Positions 8,842 to 17,566 of a stretch of 64,000 nucleotides of DNA are shown here, piece after piece; position 1 is the first letter of the stretch; every line of letters begins with the position of its first letter. The translations under genes and the position numbers were made by a program. The stretch is from assembly GCF_029760915.1 (NCBI RefSeq), contig NZ_CP121685.1:532001-596000 (forward strand), read 5' to 3'. Under the pieces are notes generated by a model. That model ran no database searches. It was not told the DNA's origin and worked only from the letters and a program-made list of their open reading frames with translations. This DNA is from Olleya sp. YS (GTDB lineage: Bacteria > Bacteroidota > Bacteroidia > Flavobacteriales > Flavobacteriaceae).

Positions 8842-9111
8842 ATGTATTTAACAAAAGAAGACAAGCAAAAGCTTTTTAAAAAGCACGGTAAAGATGCAAA
8901 AGACACAGGTTCTGCAGAAGGACAGATTGCATTATTTACAGAAAGAATTAACCACTTAACAGAACACTTAAAACAAAATCGTAAAGATTATAATACAGAG
9001 CGTTCGTTAGTAAAATTAGTAGGAAAGCGTCGTTCATTATTAGACTACCTAACTAAGAAAGATATCTTAAGATATCGTGCAATTGTTAAAGAATTAGGAT
9101 TAAGAAAATAA
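8842..9111 (+). CDS. rpsO: 30S ribosomal protein S15
   Basis: S15 binds 16S rRNA in the platform of the small subunit and helps nucleate assembly. The protein is 89 residues, exactly the family length, with the conserved segments HGKDAKDTGSAEGQIALFTERI and KRRSLLDYLTKKD. I chose the ATG at 8842. An in-frame GTG at 8809 would add 11 unrelated residues, and translation from it would begin close to the predicted transcription start. pnp follows downstream, the classic rpsO-pnp order, but a strong terminator lies between them here. Confidence 0.97.
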   Translation: MYLTKEDKQKLFKKHGKDAKDTGSAEGQIALFTERINHLTEHLKQNRKDYNTERSLVKLVGKRRSLLDYLTKKDILRYRAIVKELGLRK

Positions 9112-9124
9112 TCTAAATACAAAG

Positions 9125-9149
9125 ACCACGCTTTTTAGCGTGGTTTTTT
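9125..9149 (+). terminator. Rho-independent terminator after rpsO
   Basis: An 8-bp GC-rich stem (ACCACGCT with AGCGTGGT) with a TTTT loop is followed by six T. Confidence 0.92.
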
Positions 9150-9443
9150 GATATATATAACTCGGGTTGGTCGAGTATAACCTCCAACATTGAAGAAGCT
9201 AATTACAGTTTTTCATTGGTCAAACACTAATTAAAACTAAAATGAACAATCAAAAAATTGAATTATTTTTTGATTAAACAAAGAAAAAAATTAAAACATA
9301 GCCATAGCTACGGTTTTATTTTATGATGACGTTTAAGCGAAAAAGAAACGATTTTTATTGTTTGATTTTGGATTTAAGAAGTATTAAAACAACAACTACT
9401 ACCACAACACAACGACCATTGTTTAATTAGAATTAAAAAATTT
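9150..9443 (+). other. Long pnp leader/intergenic region with a mini-ORF and a hairpin
   Basis: This 294-base stretch has no substantial gene. It holds a small inverted repeat at 9160-9176 (ACTCG...CGAGT), an 11-codon ORF at 9242-9277 (MNNQKIELFFD), and an AT-rich hairpin at 9293-9317 (AAAACATAGC with GCTACGGTTTT, bulged) followed by a T-rich run. I see no exact TAnnTTTG element. The ORF-hairpin arrangement resembles an attenuator, but this is inference. PNPase leaders are self-regulated in E. coli; I cannot show that here. Confidence 0.35.
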
Positions 9444-11681
9444 ATGATTCCAAAAGTTTTTAAAGAGGTCATAGACCTAGGCGACGGTAGAACTATTTCT
9501 ATCGAAACCGGAAAATTAGCAAAGCAGGCACATGGTTCTGTTGTTGTACAATCAGGAAACTGTATGTTACTTTGTACTGTAGTTTCAAATTATAAGCAAG
9601 CAGATGTAGACTTTCTACCGTTAACAGTAGACTACAGAGAAAAATTTGCTGCAGCTGGACGTTATCCTGGAGGTTTCTTCAAAAGAGAAGCAAGACCAAG
9701 TGATGGAGAAGTATTAACTATGCGTTTAGTAGACCGTGTTTTACGTCCATTATTCCCAAAAGATTATCATTCTGAAACTCAGGTGATGATACAATTAATG
9801 TCACATGATGACGATGTTATGCCAGACGCTATGGCTGGTTTAGCTGCATCTGCTGCGATACAATTATCAGATTTCCCGTTTGAATGCCCAATCTCTGAAG
9901 CAAGAGTTGGTCGTATTAATGGCGAGTTTGTAATTAACCCAACACGTGCGCAATTAGCAGAGTCTGATATAGACATGATGATTGGTGCTTCTGCAGATTC
10001 TGTAATGATGGTAGAAGGTGAAATGGATGAAGTTTCTGAAGAAGAAATGACAGAAGCCATCAAATTTGCACACGAAGCTATTAAAGTACAATGTGCAGCA
10101 CAAGTAAGATTAGCTGAAGCTTTTGGTAAAAAGGAAGTACGCGAGTATGAGCCAGAAAGAAATGATGATGAGTTAGCTAAGAAAATTCATGATATGGCTT
10201 ATGATAGAGTGTATGCTGTAGCTAAAGCTGGATCTGCTAAACATGAGCGTGGAGCCGCATTTGCAGAAATTAAAGAAGAAATAAAAGCCACTTTCTCTGA
10301 AGAAGAATTAGAGGATTTTGGTGGACTAGTATCTAAATATTACAGTAAAGCTGAAAAAGCTGCTATTAGAGATTTAACCTTAAACGAAGGGTTGCGTTTA
10401 GATGGTCGTAAAACGGACCAAATCAGACCAATTTGGTGTGAGATTGATTACTTACCATCAACACACGGATCGTCAATCTTTACACGAGGAGAAACTCAAG
10501 CATTAGCTACTGTAACATTAGGAACGTCAAGAGAAGCTAACCAAATAGATATGCCATCTTTTGAAGGTGAAGAGCGTTTTTACTTACACTATAACTTCCC
10601 TCCGTTTTCGACAGGAGAAGCTAGACCAATTCGTGGTACTTCTCGTAGAGAAGTTGGACATGGTAACTTAGCACAACGTGCCTTAAAAGGTATGGTCCCA
10701 GAAGATTGTCCTTACACAGTACGTGTAGTGTCAGAAGTTTTAGAATCTAACGGTTCTTCAAGTATGGCTACAGTTTGTGCAGGTACTATGGCGCTTATGG
10801 ATGCTGGTGTACAATTAAAAAAGCCTGTTTCTGGTATAGCAATGGGATTAATCACTGATGTAGAATCAGGAAAATACGCTGTTTTATCGGATATTTTAGG
10901 TGATGAAGATCACTTAGGAGATATGGACTTTAAAGTAACTGGTACTGCAGATGGTATTACTGCTTGCCAAATGGATATTAAAGTAAAGGGATTATCGTAT
11001 GAGATTTTAGTAAACGCACTAAAACAAGCACGTGATGGTCGCATACATATCTTAGGTAAATTAACAGACACTATAGCAGAACCTAAAGCAGAAGTTAAAG
11101 AACACGCACCAACAATGGTAACAAGACGTATTCCAAACGAGTTTATTGGAGCATTAATTGGACCAGGTGGTAAAGTCATACAAGAGTTACAAAAAGAAAC
11201 AGACACTACAATTGTTATTAACGAAGATCCTGTAACAGAAGAAGGGATTGTAGAAGTTTTAGGTGTTGGTAAAACAGGTATTGATGCTGTTATGGCAAAA
11301 ATAGACTCTTTATTATTTAAGCCGGAAGTTGGTAAAGTTTACGAAGTCAAAGTAATTAAAATGTTAGATTTTGGAGCAGTTGTAGAATATACACAAGCAC
11401 CAGGAAACGAGGTATTATTACACGTAAGCGAATTAGCTTGGGAGCGTACAGAAAACGTATCTGATGTAGTTAACATGGGAGACGTTTTTGAAGTGAAGTA
11501 CTTTGGAGTAGATTCTAGAACTCGTAAAGAAAAGGTATCACGTAAAGCAATCTTACCAAAACCAGAAGGTTACGTTGCAAGACCACCAAGAGACAATAAC
11601 CGTTCTGGTGGACGTGACAACAGAGGTAGAGATAACCGTCGTGACGACCGTAAACCAAGAGAAGATAAGAAGGAGGATTAA
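9444..11681 (+). CDS. pnp: Polynucleotide phosphorylase (polyribonucleotide nucleotidyltransferase)
   Basis: PNPase degrades RNA 3' to 5' by phosphorolysis and can add 3' tails. The 745-residue protein shows the full architecture: a first RNase PH domain (1-215), a helical linker, and a second, catalytic RNase PH domain (about 315-550, with [17 protein letters not shown] and [21 protein letters not shown]). A KH domain follows near 560-615 ([20 protein letters not shown]), then an S1 domain near 625-700 ([22 protein letters not shown]). The tail after S1 is rich in Arg, Gly, Asp and Asn, a likely disordered RNA-binding region. It ends at a strong terminator. Confidence 0.98.
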   Translation: MIPKVFKEVIDLGDGRTISIETGKLAKQAHGSVVVQSGNCMLLCTVVSNYKQADVDFLPLTVDYREKFAAAGRYPGGFFKREARPSDGEVLTMRLVDRVLRPLFPKDYHSETQVMIQLMSHDDDVMPDAMAGLAASAAIQLSDFPFECPISEARVGRINGEFVINPTRAQLAESDIDMMIGASADSVMMVEGEMDEVSEEEMTEAIKFAHEAIKVQCAAQVRLAEAFGKKEVREYEPERNDDELAKKIHDMAYDRVYAVAKAGSAKHERGAAFAEIKEEIKATFSEEELEDFGGLVSKYYSKAEKAAIRDLTLNEGLRLDGRKTDQIRPIWCEIDYLPSTHGSSIFTRGETQALATVTLGTSREANQIDMPSFEGEERFYLHYNFPPFSTGEARPIRGTSRREVGHGNLAQRALKGMVPEDCPYTVRVVSEVLESNGSSSMATVCAGTMALMDAGVQLKKPVSGIAMGLITDVESGKYAVLSDILGDEDHLGDMDFKVTGTADGITACQMDIKVKGLSYEILVNALKQARDGRIHILGKLTDTIAEPKAEVKEHAPTMVTRRIPNEFIGALIGPGGKVIQELQKETDTTIVINEDPVTEEGIVEVLGVGKTGIDAVMAKIDSLLFKPEVGKVYEVKVIKMLDFGAVVEYTQAPGNEVLLHVSELAWERTENVSDVVNMGDVFEVKYFGVDSRTRKEKVSRKAILPKPEGYVARPPRDNNRSGGRDNRGRDNRRDDRKPREDKKED

Positions 11682-11703
11682 TTCTTTTTAACTTCTTTAA
11701 TAT

Positions 11704-11739
11704 AAAAAACCTCACAATTATATAATTGTGAGGTTTTTT
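11704..11739 (+). terminator. Rho-independent terminator after pnp
   Basis: A perfect palindrome: AAAAAACCTCACAATTA is mirrored by its complement, ending in TTTTTT. It could work in both directions. Confidence 0.93.
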
Positions 11740-11778
11740 ATTAAATAGTTATATTGCAACTATTTAAGTCCCATTTTT

Positions 11779-13770
11779 ATGAAAATAAGAATTACTCTAC
11801 TATACTTAATATTAGTTTCAATTCAATTTGCTTACTCGCAAAATGAGTTTATTACAACTTGGCAAACAACAACTACAAACGAAAGTATAACAATTCCAAC
11901 AACTGGATTGGGTTATAACTATGATGTAGATTGGGAAAACGATGGAGTTTTCGATGCTATTGGTGTTACAGGAAATACAACTCATAACTATACTGATTCA
12001 GGAATACATACTATTGTAATACGTGGTAATTTTCCACGTATATATTTCAATAACTCAGGTGATAAAGCCAAAATACAATCAATTGAACAATGGGGAAATA
12101 TAGCCTGGACTTCTATGGATCGTGCATTTTATGGTTGTAATAATTTAGTTATAAATGCTACTGATGCACCTGATTTATCGAATGTAACAAATATGGGAAG
12201 CATGTTTCGTGGAGCAACTATATTAAATCAAAATATTAACCATTGGGATGTTAGCACTATAACTAACATGAGTCACTTATTCAATGCAGCTAATAACTTT
12301 AATCAACCTCTAGATAATTGGGATGTAAGTAATGTTATATACATGAGTCATATGTTTGATAATAGTTGGTATTTTAATCAACCCATTGGAAATTGGGATA
12401 CTTCAAATGTTATAGATATGGGTTACATGTTTGCTACTGCATATCTGTTTAATCAGCCTATTGAAAATTGGGATGTGAGTAATGTTATAGATATGTCTTC
12501 TATGTTTTATCTCACTTATTATTTCAATCAACCATTAGATAATTGGGATGTGAGCAATGTAATATACATGAATGAGATGTTTGAGAATACAACAAACTTT
12601 AATCAACCATTAAGCAATTGGGATGTAAGTAATGTAACAAGTATGATTAGTATGTTCCATAGCGCACAAAATTTTAACCAACCTATTGGAAATTGGAATG
12701 TGAGCAATGTCACTAATATGAGAAATATGTTTCTTTATGCCATATCTTTTAATCAGCCTATTGGTAATTGGGACGTTAGTAATGTAATTTTTATGAATGG
12801 GATGTTTCAACACGCTTGGAGCTTTAATCAACCTATTGGAAACTGGAATGTTAGTAATGTAACAAACATGAGTAATATGTTTAACGCTGCTATGGTTTTT
12901 AATCAACCTATTGGAAACTGGAATGTTAGTAATGTTACTAAAATGGGTGGAATGTTTGCGTTTACTGATTTTTTTAATCAACCAATAGGTAATTGGAATG
13001 TAAGCAATGTAAATACTATGCATGCAATGTTTAACAGTGCCATTTCATTTAATCAGCCAATTGGAAACTGGAATGTTACTAACGTAACAAGTATGAGAGG
13101 AATGTTTCAAAATGCTACATTGTTTAATCAACTTATTGAAAATTGGAATGTGGAAAATGTAACCGATATGAGTGCAATGTTTAGATCCGGACCTAACACT
13201 ACTGTATTCAATCAGCTTATTGAAAACTGGGACGTTAGCAGTGTGCTTAACATGGATAATATGTTTCAAAACGCAACAACTTTTAATCAAAATCTAGAAA
13301 ATTGGGATATCTCTAATGTAACTAGTATGGCTTCTATGTTTCAAGGCACAGGATTATCAACAGAAAACTATGATGCACTTTTAAATAGTTGGAGTAATTT
13401 AACCTTACAAAATAATGTGAATTTTCATGTTGGAAATAGCAACTATTGTAATGGTGAAGCAGCAAGAAATACTATTATAGGGAATCATGGATGGATTATT
13501 ACTGATGACGGTTTAGATTGCACCACTTTGTCTACAACAGGTTTTTCTATGGATACTATTAAAATGTATCCCAATCCTGCTACTGAATTTATTTACATCA
13601 ATAATAATTCTTCAAAAACAATAATACTATATAATGTAATAGGACAAGAAGTTAATTCATTTAATTTAAATGGAAACTTAGAAAACGAAAAAATAAACAT
13701 CAGTCATTTAAAATCTGGTATTTATTTTATAAAAATAAATAATACTTTACAAAAAGTAATTATTAAGTAA
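11779..13770 (+). CDS. BspA-like (DUF285) repeat surface protein with T9SS sorting domain
   Basis: This 663-residue exported protein has a signal peptide (1-20, ending AYSQ) and a short PKD-like N-terminal region (YNYDVDWENDGVFDAIG). An array follows at about residues 130-525 with 15 repeats of about 25 residues, consensus FNQPIGNWDVSNVTNMSNMF. The C-terminus (from about 590: KMYPNPATEFIYI ... LKSGIYFIKI ... KVIIK) matches the type A sorting domain of type IX secretion. These repeats belong to the BspA/Mycoplasma-lipoprotein DUF285 group; related proteins in other bacteria are surface proteins, sometimes adhesins. It is therefore predicted to be displayed on or released from the cell surface; the ligand is unknown. 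It probably stands alone between two hairpins. Confidence 0.88.
   Translation: MKIRITLLYLILVSIQFAYSQNEFITTWQTTTTNESITIPTTGLGYNYDVDWENDGVFDAIGVTGNTTHNYTDSGIHTIVIRGNFPRIYFNNSGDKAKIQSIEQWGNIAWTSMDRAFYGCNNLVINATDAPDLSNVTNMGSMFRGATILNQNINHWDVSTITNMSHLFNAANNFNQPLDNWDVSNVIYMSHMFDNSWYFNQPIGNWDTSNVIDMGYMFATAYLFNQPIENWDVSNVIDMSSMFYLTYYFNQPLDNWDVSNVIYMNEMFENTTNFNQPLSNWDVSNVTSMISMFHSAQNFNQPIGNWNVSNVTNMRNMFLYAISFNQPIGNWDVSNVIFMNGMFQHAWSFNQPIGNWNVSNVTNMSNMFNAAMVFNQPIGNWNVSNVTKMGGMFAFTDFFNQPIGNWNVSNVNTMHAMFNSAISFNQPIGNWNVTNVTSMRGMFQNATLFNQLIENWNVENVTDMSAMFRSGPNTTVFNQLIENWDVSSVLNMDNMFQNATTFNQNLENWDISNVTSMASMFQGTGLSTENYDALLNSWSNLTLQNNVNFHVGNSNYCNGEAARNTIIGNHGWIITDDGLDCTTLSTTGFSMDTIKMYPNPATEFIYINNNSSKTIILYNVIGQEVNSFNLNGNLENEKINISHLKSGIYFIKINNTLQKVIIK
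12170..13350 (+). repeat. Coding tandem repeats of about 75 bp in the surface protein gene
   Basis: Fifteen diverged copies encode the 25-residue FNQPxxNWxVSNVxxMxxMF unit. Middle copies (about 12680-13100) are most alike, including repeated use of AATCAACCTATTGGAAA. One copy near 13190 carries a short insertion (RSGPNTTV). Confidence 0.9.
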
Positions 13771-13773
13771 TTA

Positions 13774-13805
13774 TAGAAGTCTATTTAACTTTAAATAGAC
13801 TTCTA
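13774..13805. terminator. Hairpin between convergent genes
   Basis: A 15-bp perfect inverted repeat (TAGAAGTCTATTTAA and its complement, 2-base centre) separates the surface protein gene from the convergent outer-membrane protein gene. There is no long T-run on either side, so it is a moderate bidirectional terminator candidate. Confidence 0.6.
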
Positions 13806-13819
13806 CTATCCAAAAAATT

Positions 13820-14482
13820 TTAGAAACTATACATAATTCTGGGCGTAAAACTAATCGAGCCTATATTCTGTTTTACAGCGCCTTCTATTTTATAAGGTGT
13901 GTAATTTAAACCAAAACTAAAAGTAAACTGTTCATTATTTTTAAATGTTTTAACGTAATCTATTGTTGGTGACACCAAAAAAGCAGTTGCTGTTTCATAT
14001 TTTTCTTCCTCTTGATTGTTTCCTGTAAAAAACGGGTTTCTGGCATCTGTTTTAATTACCGAAGCACCCAAAGCAAAACCCAAATGTAGTTGTGAAAATT
14101 TTGATTGACTTAGGTTTTTCTTAAATCTAAGCATAGGATTAAATATAAAAGATGCTTTGGCATTAATAGTATCTAGCGTTCTTACATAGACAAAAGATTC
14201 TTTCTGATCAGGTATTACAAATTGTAAAGCCAATTCTAAAGATTTAGTTTCCGTGACAGGAAAATCTAGGCTTAACTCAATTAAAGGAGACAGACCAAAA
14301 TACCGCTTTAAATCGCCTTGAGGTAATAAAACTCCACCTCCAATTTTAAAAGTAACCCGTTTAAAATACGCAACTGTTGGATCATTATATTCAGTATCAG
14401 TTATTGAATACAAAGTTTCATTTTGAGCAATACTAAACTGTACAAGACTAAATAAGCCTAATAGTAACATTAATTTTTTCAT
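13820..14482 (-). CDS. Predicted outer-membrane beta-barrel protein
   Basis: The 220-residue protein has a signal peptide (MKKLMLLLGLFSLVQFSIAQ) and alternating hydrophobic/polar strands (FKIGGGVLLPQGD, LIELSLDFPV, LHLGFALGASV, FTFSFGLNYTP), ending FTPRIMYSF with a terminal aromatic residue. This fits a small outer-membrane barrel; I cannot name a family. I chose the ATG at 14482. An in-frame start at 14503 would overlap the promoter element at 14506-14513, while 14482 leaves a leader of roughly 20 bases. It is divergent from the helix-turn-helix gene at 14600, which suggests, but does not prove, that the regulator controls it. Confidence 0.72.
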   Translation of the reverse strand: MKKLMLLLGLFSLVQFSIAQNETLYSITDTEYNDPTVAYFKRVTFKIGGGVLLPQGDLKRYFGLSPLIELSLDFPVTETKSLELALQFVIPDQKESFVYVRTLDTINAKASFIFNPMLRFKKNLSQSKFSQLHLGFALGASVIKTDARNPFFTGNNQEEEKYETATAFLVSPTIDYVKTFKNNEQFTFSFGLNYTPYKIEGAVKQNIGSISFTPRIMYSF

Positions 14483-14505
14483 AATTATAGTTTTTAGATT
14501 CAAGT

Positions 14506-14513
14506 CAAAATTA
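14506..14513 (-). promoter_or_regulatory. TAnnTTTG promoter element for the outer-membrane protein gene
   Basis: On the minus strand this reads TAATTTTG, an exact -7 match 24 bases before the chosen ATG (14482). Confidence 0.55.
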
Positions 14514-14564
14514 TTGCTATAATCACATTTATATTAGTTGAAATCACGAAAAAAGAAACTAATT

Positions 14565-14581
14565 TTTGTGATTATCACAAA
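14565..14581. promoter_or_regulatory. Palindrome between divergent genes, candidate operator
   Basis: TTTGTGA-TTA-TCACAAA is a perfect 7+7 inverted repeat 19 bases before the regulator's ATG. Its half-site resembles CRP-type TGTGA/TCACA, but the 3-base centre is too short for a CRP site. Autoregulation by the adjacent helix-turn-helix protein is a reasonable guess. Confidence 0.5.
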
Positions 14582-14599
14582 TTAGATGTAATTTGCAAT

Positions 14600-15568
14600 A
14601 TGTTTCAAACCACATTTTTAGACCATCTAAAAACCGAATTACCTGCTAACACCTCTACTATTGAAGCAGTTGCAACAGCTTTGGACATAAGTTATGATGC
14701 AGCACACAGACGCGTGAGTTTAAAAAGTAAGTTATCTTTAGATGAAAGTGTTGCGCTAGCCAAATATTACAATCTGTCATTAGACCGATTATTTGAAACC
14801 ACCTCTACAGAGTTTGTTACTATTGAAAAAACAAAACATATTGAAACCGAAGCAGAGCTTCAGCAATATTTTGAGGATTCATACAACTCGTTATCGCCTT
14901 TATTAAAAAGAACCGATAGTACTATTTTATATTCGGCTAAGGATATTCCTTTATTTTATAACTTAAATGGTGATGCGTTAAGCCAGTTTAAATATTATGT
15001 ATGGCTAAAGTTGTTAAACCCAGAATTGGCAAACAAAAGCTTTGAAACTTTTGCACCTAATCCTGCTTTAGTTGAAGCTGGAAAACAATTAGGTAGCCTT
15101 TATCACAATTTAAACACCCATGAGATTTGGGATATTACCTCTGTAAACAGTACGTTAAAACAAATTTATTTTTATTACCAAGCTGGACAAGTCAAGACTA
15201 AAACCGCTTTACAGTTATGTGAATTATTAAAACAATTAATTACACGCATTTTAGATAAACTTATTAATAATCCAAATGAGTTTAAATTATATTATAACGA
15301 GCTACATTTAATGAATAATAACGTATTGGTCAGTACACCAGAGTCCAAGTTGCTTTATGTTCCTTTTACATTATTATCCTATTATAAAACCAGTGATAGC
15401 TATACGTGTAAAGAGGCAGAGGTCTTTTTAAATAAGCAATTACAAAACTCTAAGCTTTTAAATACTGCTGGAGAAAAAGAGCGTAATACGTTTTTTAATA
15501 AAATTGAAGCCAAAATTGGGGCGTTGCATAATTTAATTAAAGCTACACAGGTTTTAGATTTTGAGTAA
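14600..15568 (+). CDS. Helix-turn-helix protein, probable transcriptional regulator
   Basis: The 322-residue protein begins with a compact helix-turn-helix (residues about 18-55: TIEAVATALDISYDAAHRRVSLKSKLSLDESVALAKYYNLSLD), like the DNA-binding domain of XRE-type regulators. The rest is mostly helical, rich in Leu, Tyr and Lys, with no recognised enzymatic motif; it may be a sensor or dimerisation part. There is no transmembrane segment. It is divergent from the outer-membrane protein gene and a perfect palindrome precedes its start. I do not recognise the full-length family. The DNA-binding assignment is fairly safe, the target is inference. Confidence 0.72.
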   Translation: MFQTTFLDHLKTELPANTSTIEAVATALDISYDAAHRRVSLKSKLSLDESVALAKYYNLSLDRLFETTSTEFVTIEKTKHIETEAELQQYFEDSYNSLSPLLKRTDSTILYSAKDIPLFYNLNGDALSQFKYYVWLKLLNPELANKSFETFAPNPALVEAGKQLGSLYHNLNTHEIWDITSVNSTLKQIYFYYQAGQVKTKTALQLCELLKQLITRILDKLINNPNEFKLYYNELHLMNNNVLVSTPESKLLYVPFTLLSYYKTSDSYTCKEAEVFLNKQLQNSKLLNTAGEKERNTFFNKIEAKIGALHNLIKATQVLDFE

Positions 15569-15591
15569 GTCGCAGCAAAAAGCGCGCTAAG

Positions 15592-15650
15592 CCTGCCTGT
15601 TGGCAGACAGGGATTATTTGAAAAAGCCTGAAGTTTTTAGTTTTTTCAAG
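15592..15650. repeat. Two adjacent palindromic hairpins, possible dispersed repeat
   Basis: CCTGCCTG-TTGG-CAGACAGG (15592-15611, one mismatch) is followed by a stem of TTGAAAAA (15618-15625) with TTTTTCAA (15642-15649). The first hairpin is GC-rich and unlike the surrounding AT-rich DNA. I recall similar GCCTGCCTG hairpins between genes in flavobacterial genomes. It may act as the terminator for the regulator gene. Confidence 0.6.
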
Positions 15651-15796
15651 CTTAAAAAGGTAACGCAATATTTAGAAAAAAAACTACAAGTAAAAATAAT
15701 TGAAACTTTTTGTAACAAAATGTGTCTTTTGTGCGTATAACCATTGATAGCAATTTATTCATAACCTATTTTAGGACAAAATCACAACTTATTTAG

Positions 15797-16660
15797 ATGA
15801 GACAACTTAAGATTACCAAACAGGTAACTAACCGTGAAACCGCGTCTTTAGACAAATACTTACAAGAAATTGGAAAAGTTGACTTAATTACTGCAGACGA
15901 AGAAGTAGAATTAGCACAACGAATCAAGGCTGGCGACCAGATTGCACTTGAAAAATTGACAAAAGCTAATTTACGTTTCGTAGTATCGGTAGCTAAGCAA
16001 TATCAAAACCAAGGGTTAACGTTACCAGATTTAATTAACGAAGGTAATTTAGGACTAATTAAAGCTGCACAACGTTTTGACGAAACACGTGGTTTTAAAT
16101 TTATATCCTATGCTGTTTGGTGGATTAGACAATCTATTTTACAAGCGTTAGCAGAACAATCTAGAATTGTGCGTTTACCGCTTAACAAGATTGGATCTAT
16201 TAATAAAATAAACAAAACGTTTGCCTTTTTAGAGCAAGCACATGAGCGTCCTCCAAGTGCAGAAGAGATTGCAAAAGAATTAGATATGACTATTAACGAT
16301 GTTAAAGAGTCTATGAAAAATTCTGGACGTCACGTTAGTATGGATGCGCCTTTAGTAGAAGGTGAAGATTCTAATTTATACGATGTATTAAACTCTGGTG
16401 AGTCGCCAAATCCAGATCGTGAGCTTTTACATGAGTCTTTACGTACAGAAATTGAGCGTGCTTTAGAAACTTTAACGCCTCGTGAAGCTGATGTTATTAG
16501 ATTATATTTTGGTTTAGGTAACCAACACCCAATGACGTTAGAAGAAATTGGTGAAACCTTTGATCTAACCAGAGAACGTGTAAGACAAATTAAAGAAAAA
16601 GCTATACGTAGATTAAAACATACGTCTAGAAGTAAAATACTGAAAACATACTTAGGATAA
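15797..16660 (+). CDS. rpoD: Primary RNA polymerase sigma factor (sigma A / RpoD)
   Basis: This is the housekeeping sigma factor of Bacteroidota type, which reads the TTG/TAnnTTTG promoters seen throughout this window. The 287-residue protein lacks region 1.1 and any long non-conserved insert, as expected for this phylum. Region 1.2 is near [20 protein letters not shown]. Region 2 contains [17 protein letters not shown] and the [17 protein letters not shown] segment (2.3-2.4). Region 3 includes [14 protein letters not shown]. Region 4.2 is the helix-turn-helix [22 protein letters not shown] near residues 250-272. A hairpin with a T-run follows. Confidence 0.97.
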   Translation: MRQLKITKQVTNRETASLDKYLQEIGKVDLITADEEVELAQRIKAGDQIALEKLTKANLRFVVSVAKQYQNQGLTLPDLINEGNLGLIKAAQRFDETRGFKFISYAVWWIRQSILQALAEQSRIVRLPLNKIGSINKINKTFAFLEQAHERPPSAEEIAKELDMTINDVKESMKNSGRHVSMDAPLVEGEDSNLYDVLNSGESPNPDRELLHESLRTEIERALETLTPREADVIRLYFGLGNQHPMTLEEIGETFDLTRERVRQIKEKAIRRLKHTSRSKILKTYLG

Positions 16661-16678
16661 CACTAAGTGACAATAACA

Positions 16679-16706
16679 AACAGTTATTCATAACTGTTCG
16701 TTTTTT
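16679..16706 (+). terminator. Rho-independent terminator after rpoD
   Basis: AACAGTTAT pairs with ATAACTGTT and is followed by CG and six T. A second GC-rich hairpin (GAACCCGAAG with CTTCGGGTTC, 16718-16744) lies just after it without a T-run. Confidence 0.8.
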
Positions 16707-16810
16707 GATTGATGAAAGAACCCGAAGCTGATTACTTCGGGTTCACTCATTTTATAAACTATCGTTAATATCTTTTAAAGCAATTAGTAAAGACATCGCT
16801 TCTACTTATT

Positions 16811-16818
16811 TATATTTG
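16811..16818 (+). promoter_or_regulatory. TAnnTTTG promoter element for rpe
   Basis: TATATTTG is an exact match 26 bases before the ATG at 16845. It overlaps an upstream in-frame GTG, which therefore cannot be the start. Confidence 0.65.
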
Positions 16819-16844
16819 TGCAAACAACACAAACTACTACTCTA

Positions 16845-17507
16845 ATGGCTGAAAAATTAATTGCTCCTTCCATGCTTGCTGCCGATTTTGGCAATTTACA
16901 ACGCGATACCGAAATGGTTAATAATAGTGATGCCGACTGGTTTCATATAGATGTTATGGATGGACATTTTGTACCCAACATCTCTTACGGAATGCCAGTA
17001 ATTGCTGCTATTAAAAAACACGCTACTAAGCCATTAGATGTGCATTTAATGATTGAAAAACCTGAGCGTTACATTGAAGAATTTGCAAAAGTTGGCGCAG
17101 ATATTATTACTGTGCATCATGAATCTACAGTACATTTGCATAGAACATTAAGGCAAATTAAAGATGCTGGTTGCAAAGCAGGTATAGTCTTAAACATAAC
17201 TACACCAGTGTCTGTTTTAGAAGATATTTTACCAGAATGTTACATGGTATTACTAATGTCTATAAATCCTGGTTTTGGTGGTCAAAAATTTGAAGAGGTC
17301 ACTTACCAACGTGTACGCAAATTGCGTAACATGATTAACGAGCAAGGTTTAGATACTAAAATTGAAATTGATGGTGGTGTCACAGATAAAAATATCCAAA
17401 AACTAGTTGAAGCTGGTGCTGATGTTTTTGTTGCTGGTAGCCATGTGTTTAAAAGTAACAATCCAAAACAAACCATTGCTAATCTGAAAACTTTAGCAAA
17501 CTCATAA
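16845..17507 (+). CDS. rpe: Ribulose-phosphate 3-epimerase
   Basis: The enzyme interconverts ribulose 5-phosphate and xylulose 5-phosphate in the pentose phosphate pathway. It is a TIM barrel with the family motifs IAPSMLAADFGNL, WFHIDVMDGHFVPN (metal-binding His and catalytic Asp), LDVHLMIEKPE, SINPGFGGQKF, IEIDGGV (second catalytic Asp) and VAGSHVFK (phosphate loop). The 220-residue length is normal. I chose the ATG at 16845 because an upstream GTG at 16818 overlaps the promoter element. A hairpin with a T-run ends the gene, so it is likely monocistronic. Confidence 0.97.
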   Translation: MAEKLIAPSMLAADFGNLQRDTEMVNNSDADWFHIDVMDGHFVPNISYGMPVIAAIKKHATKPLDVHLMIEKPERYIEEFAKVGADIITVHHESTVHLHRTLRQIKDAGCKAGIVLNITTPVSVLEDILPECYMVLLMSINPGFGGQKFEEVTYQRVRKLRNMINEQGLDTKIEIDGGVTDKNIQKLVEAGADVFVAGSHVFKSNNPKQTIANLKTLANS

Positions 17508-17509
17508 AA

Positions 17510-17534
17510 AAAGGCTCCAAGATTTGGAGCCTTT
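17510..17534. terminator. Terminator between rpe and the convergent CBS-domain gene
   Basis: An 11-bp perfect stem (AAAGGCTCCAA with TTGGAGCCTTT, 3-base loop). The A-run before and T-run after allow use in both directions. Confidence 0.88.
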
Positions 17535-17566
17535 ATAAATTACTTATTTAGCAACATTGTTTTCCC

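Noticed and set aside
9160-9176. ACTCG-ggttggt-CGAGT as a second terminator or riboswitch
   Set aside because: Only a 5-bp stem with no T-run, right behind a strong terminator; not enough to call.
12610-13290. Antisense open frames of 137 and 81 codons inside the surface protein gene
   Set aside because: They arise because the 75-bp coding repeats keep the opposite frame open; the translations are repetitive shadows (HISHIS-, HITHV-type) without start signals.
12170-13350. Regularly spaced repeats, as in a CRISPR array
   Set aside because: The repeats are in frame, diverged and protein-coding (25 residues each); there are no unique spacers and no cas genes.
14565-14581. CRP/FNR binding site
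   Set aside because: The half-sites look similar but the centre is 3 bases, too short for the usual 6-base (CRP) or 4-base (FNR) spacing; kept only as a generic palindrome.
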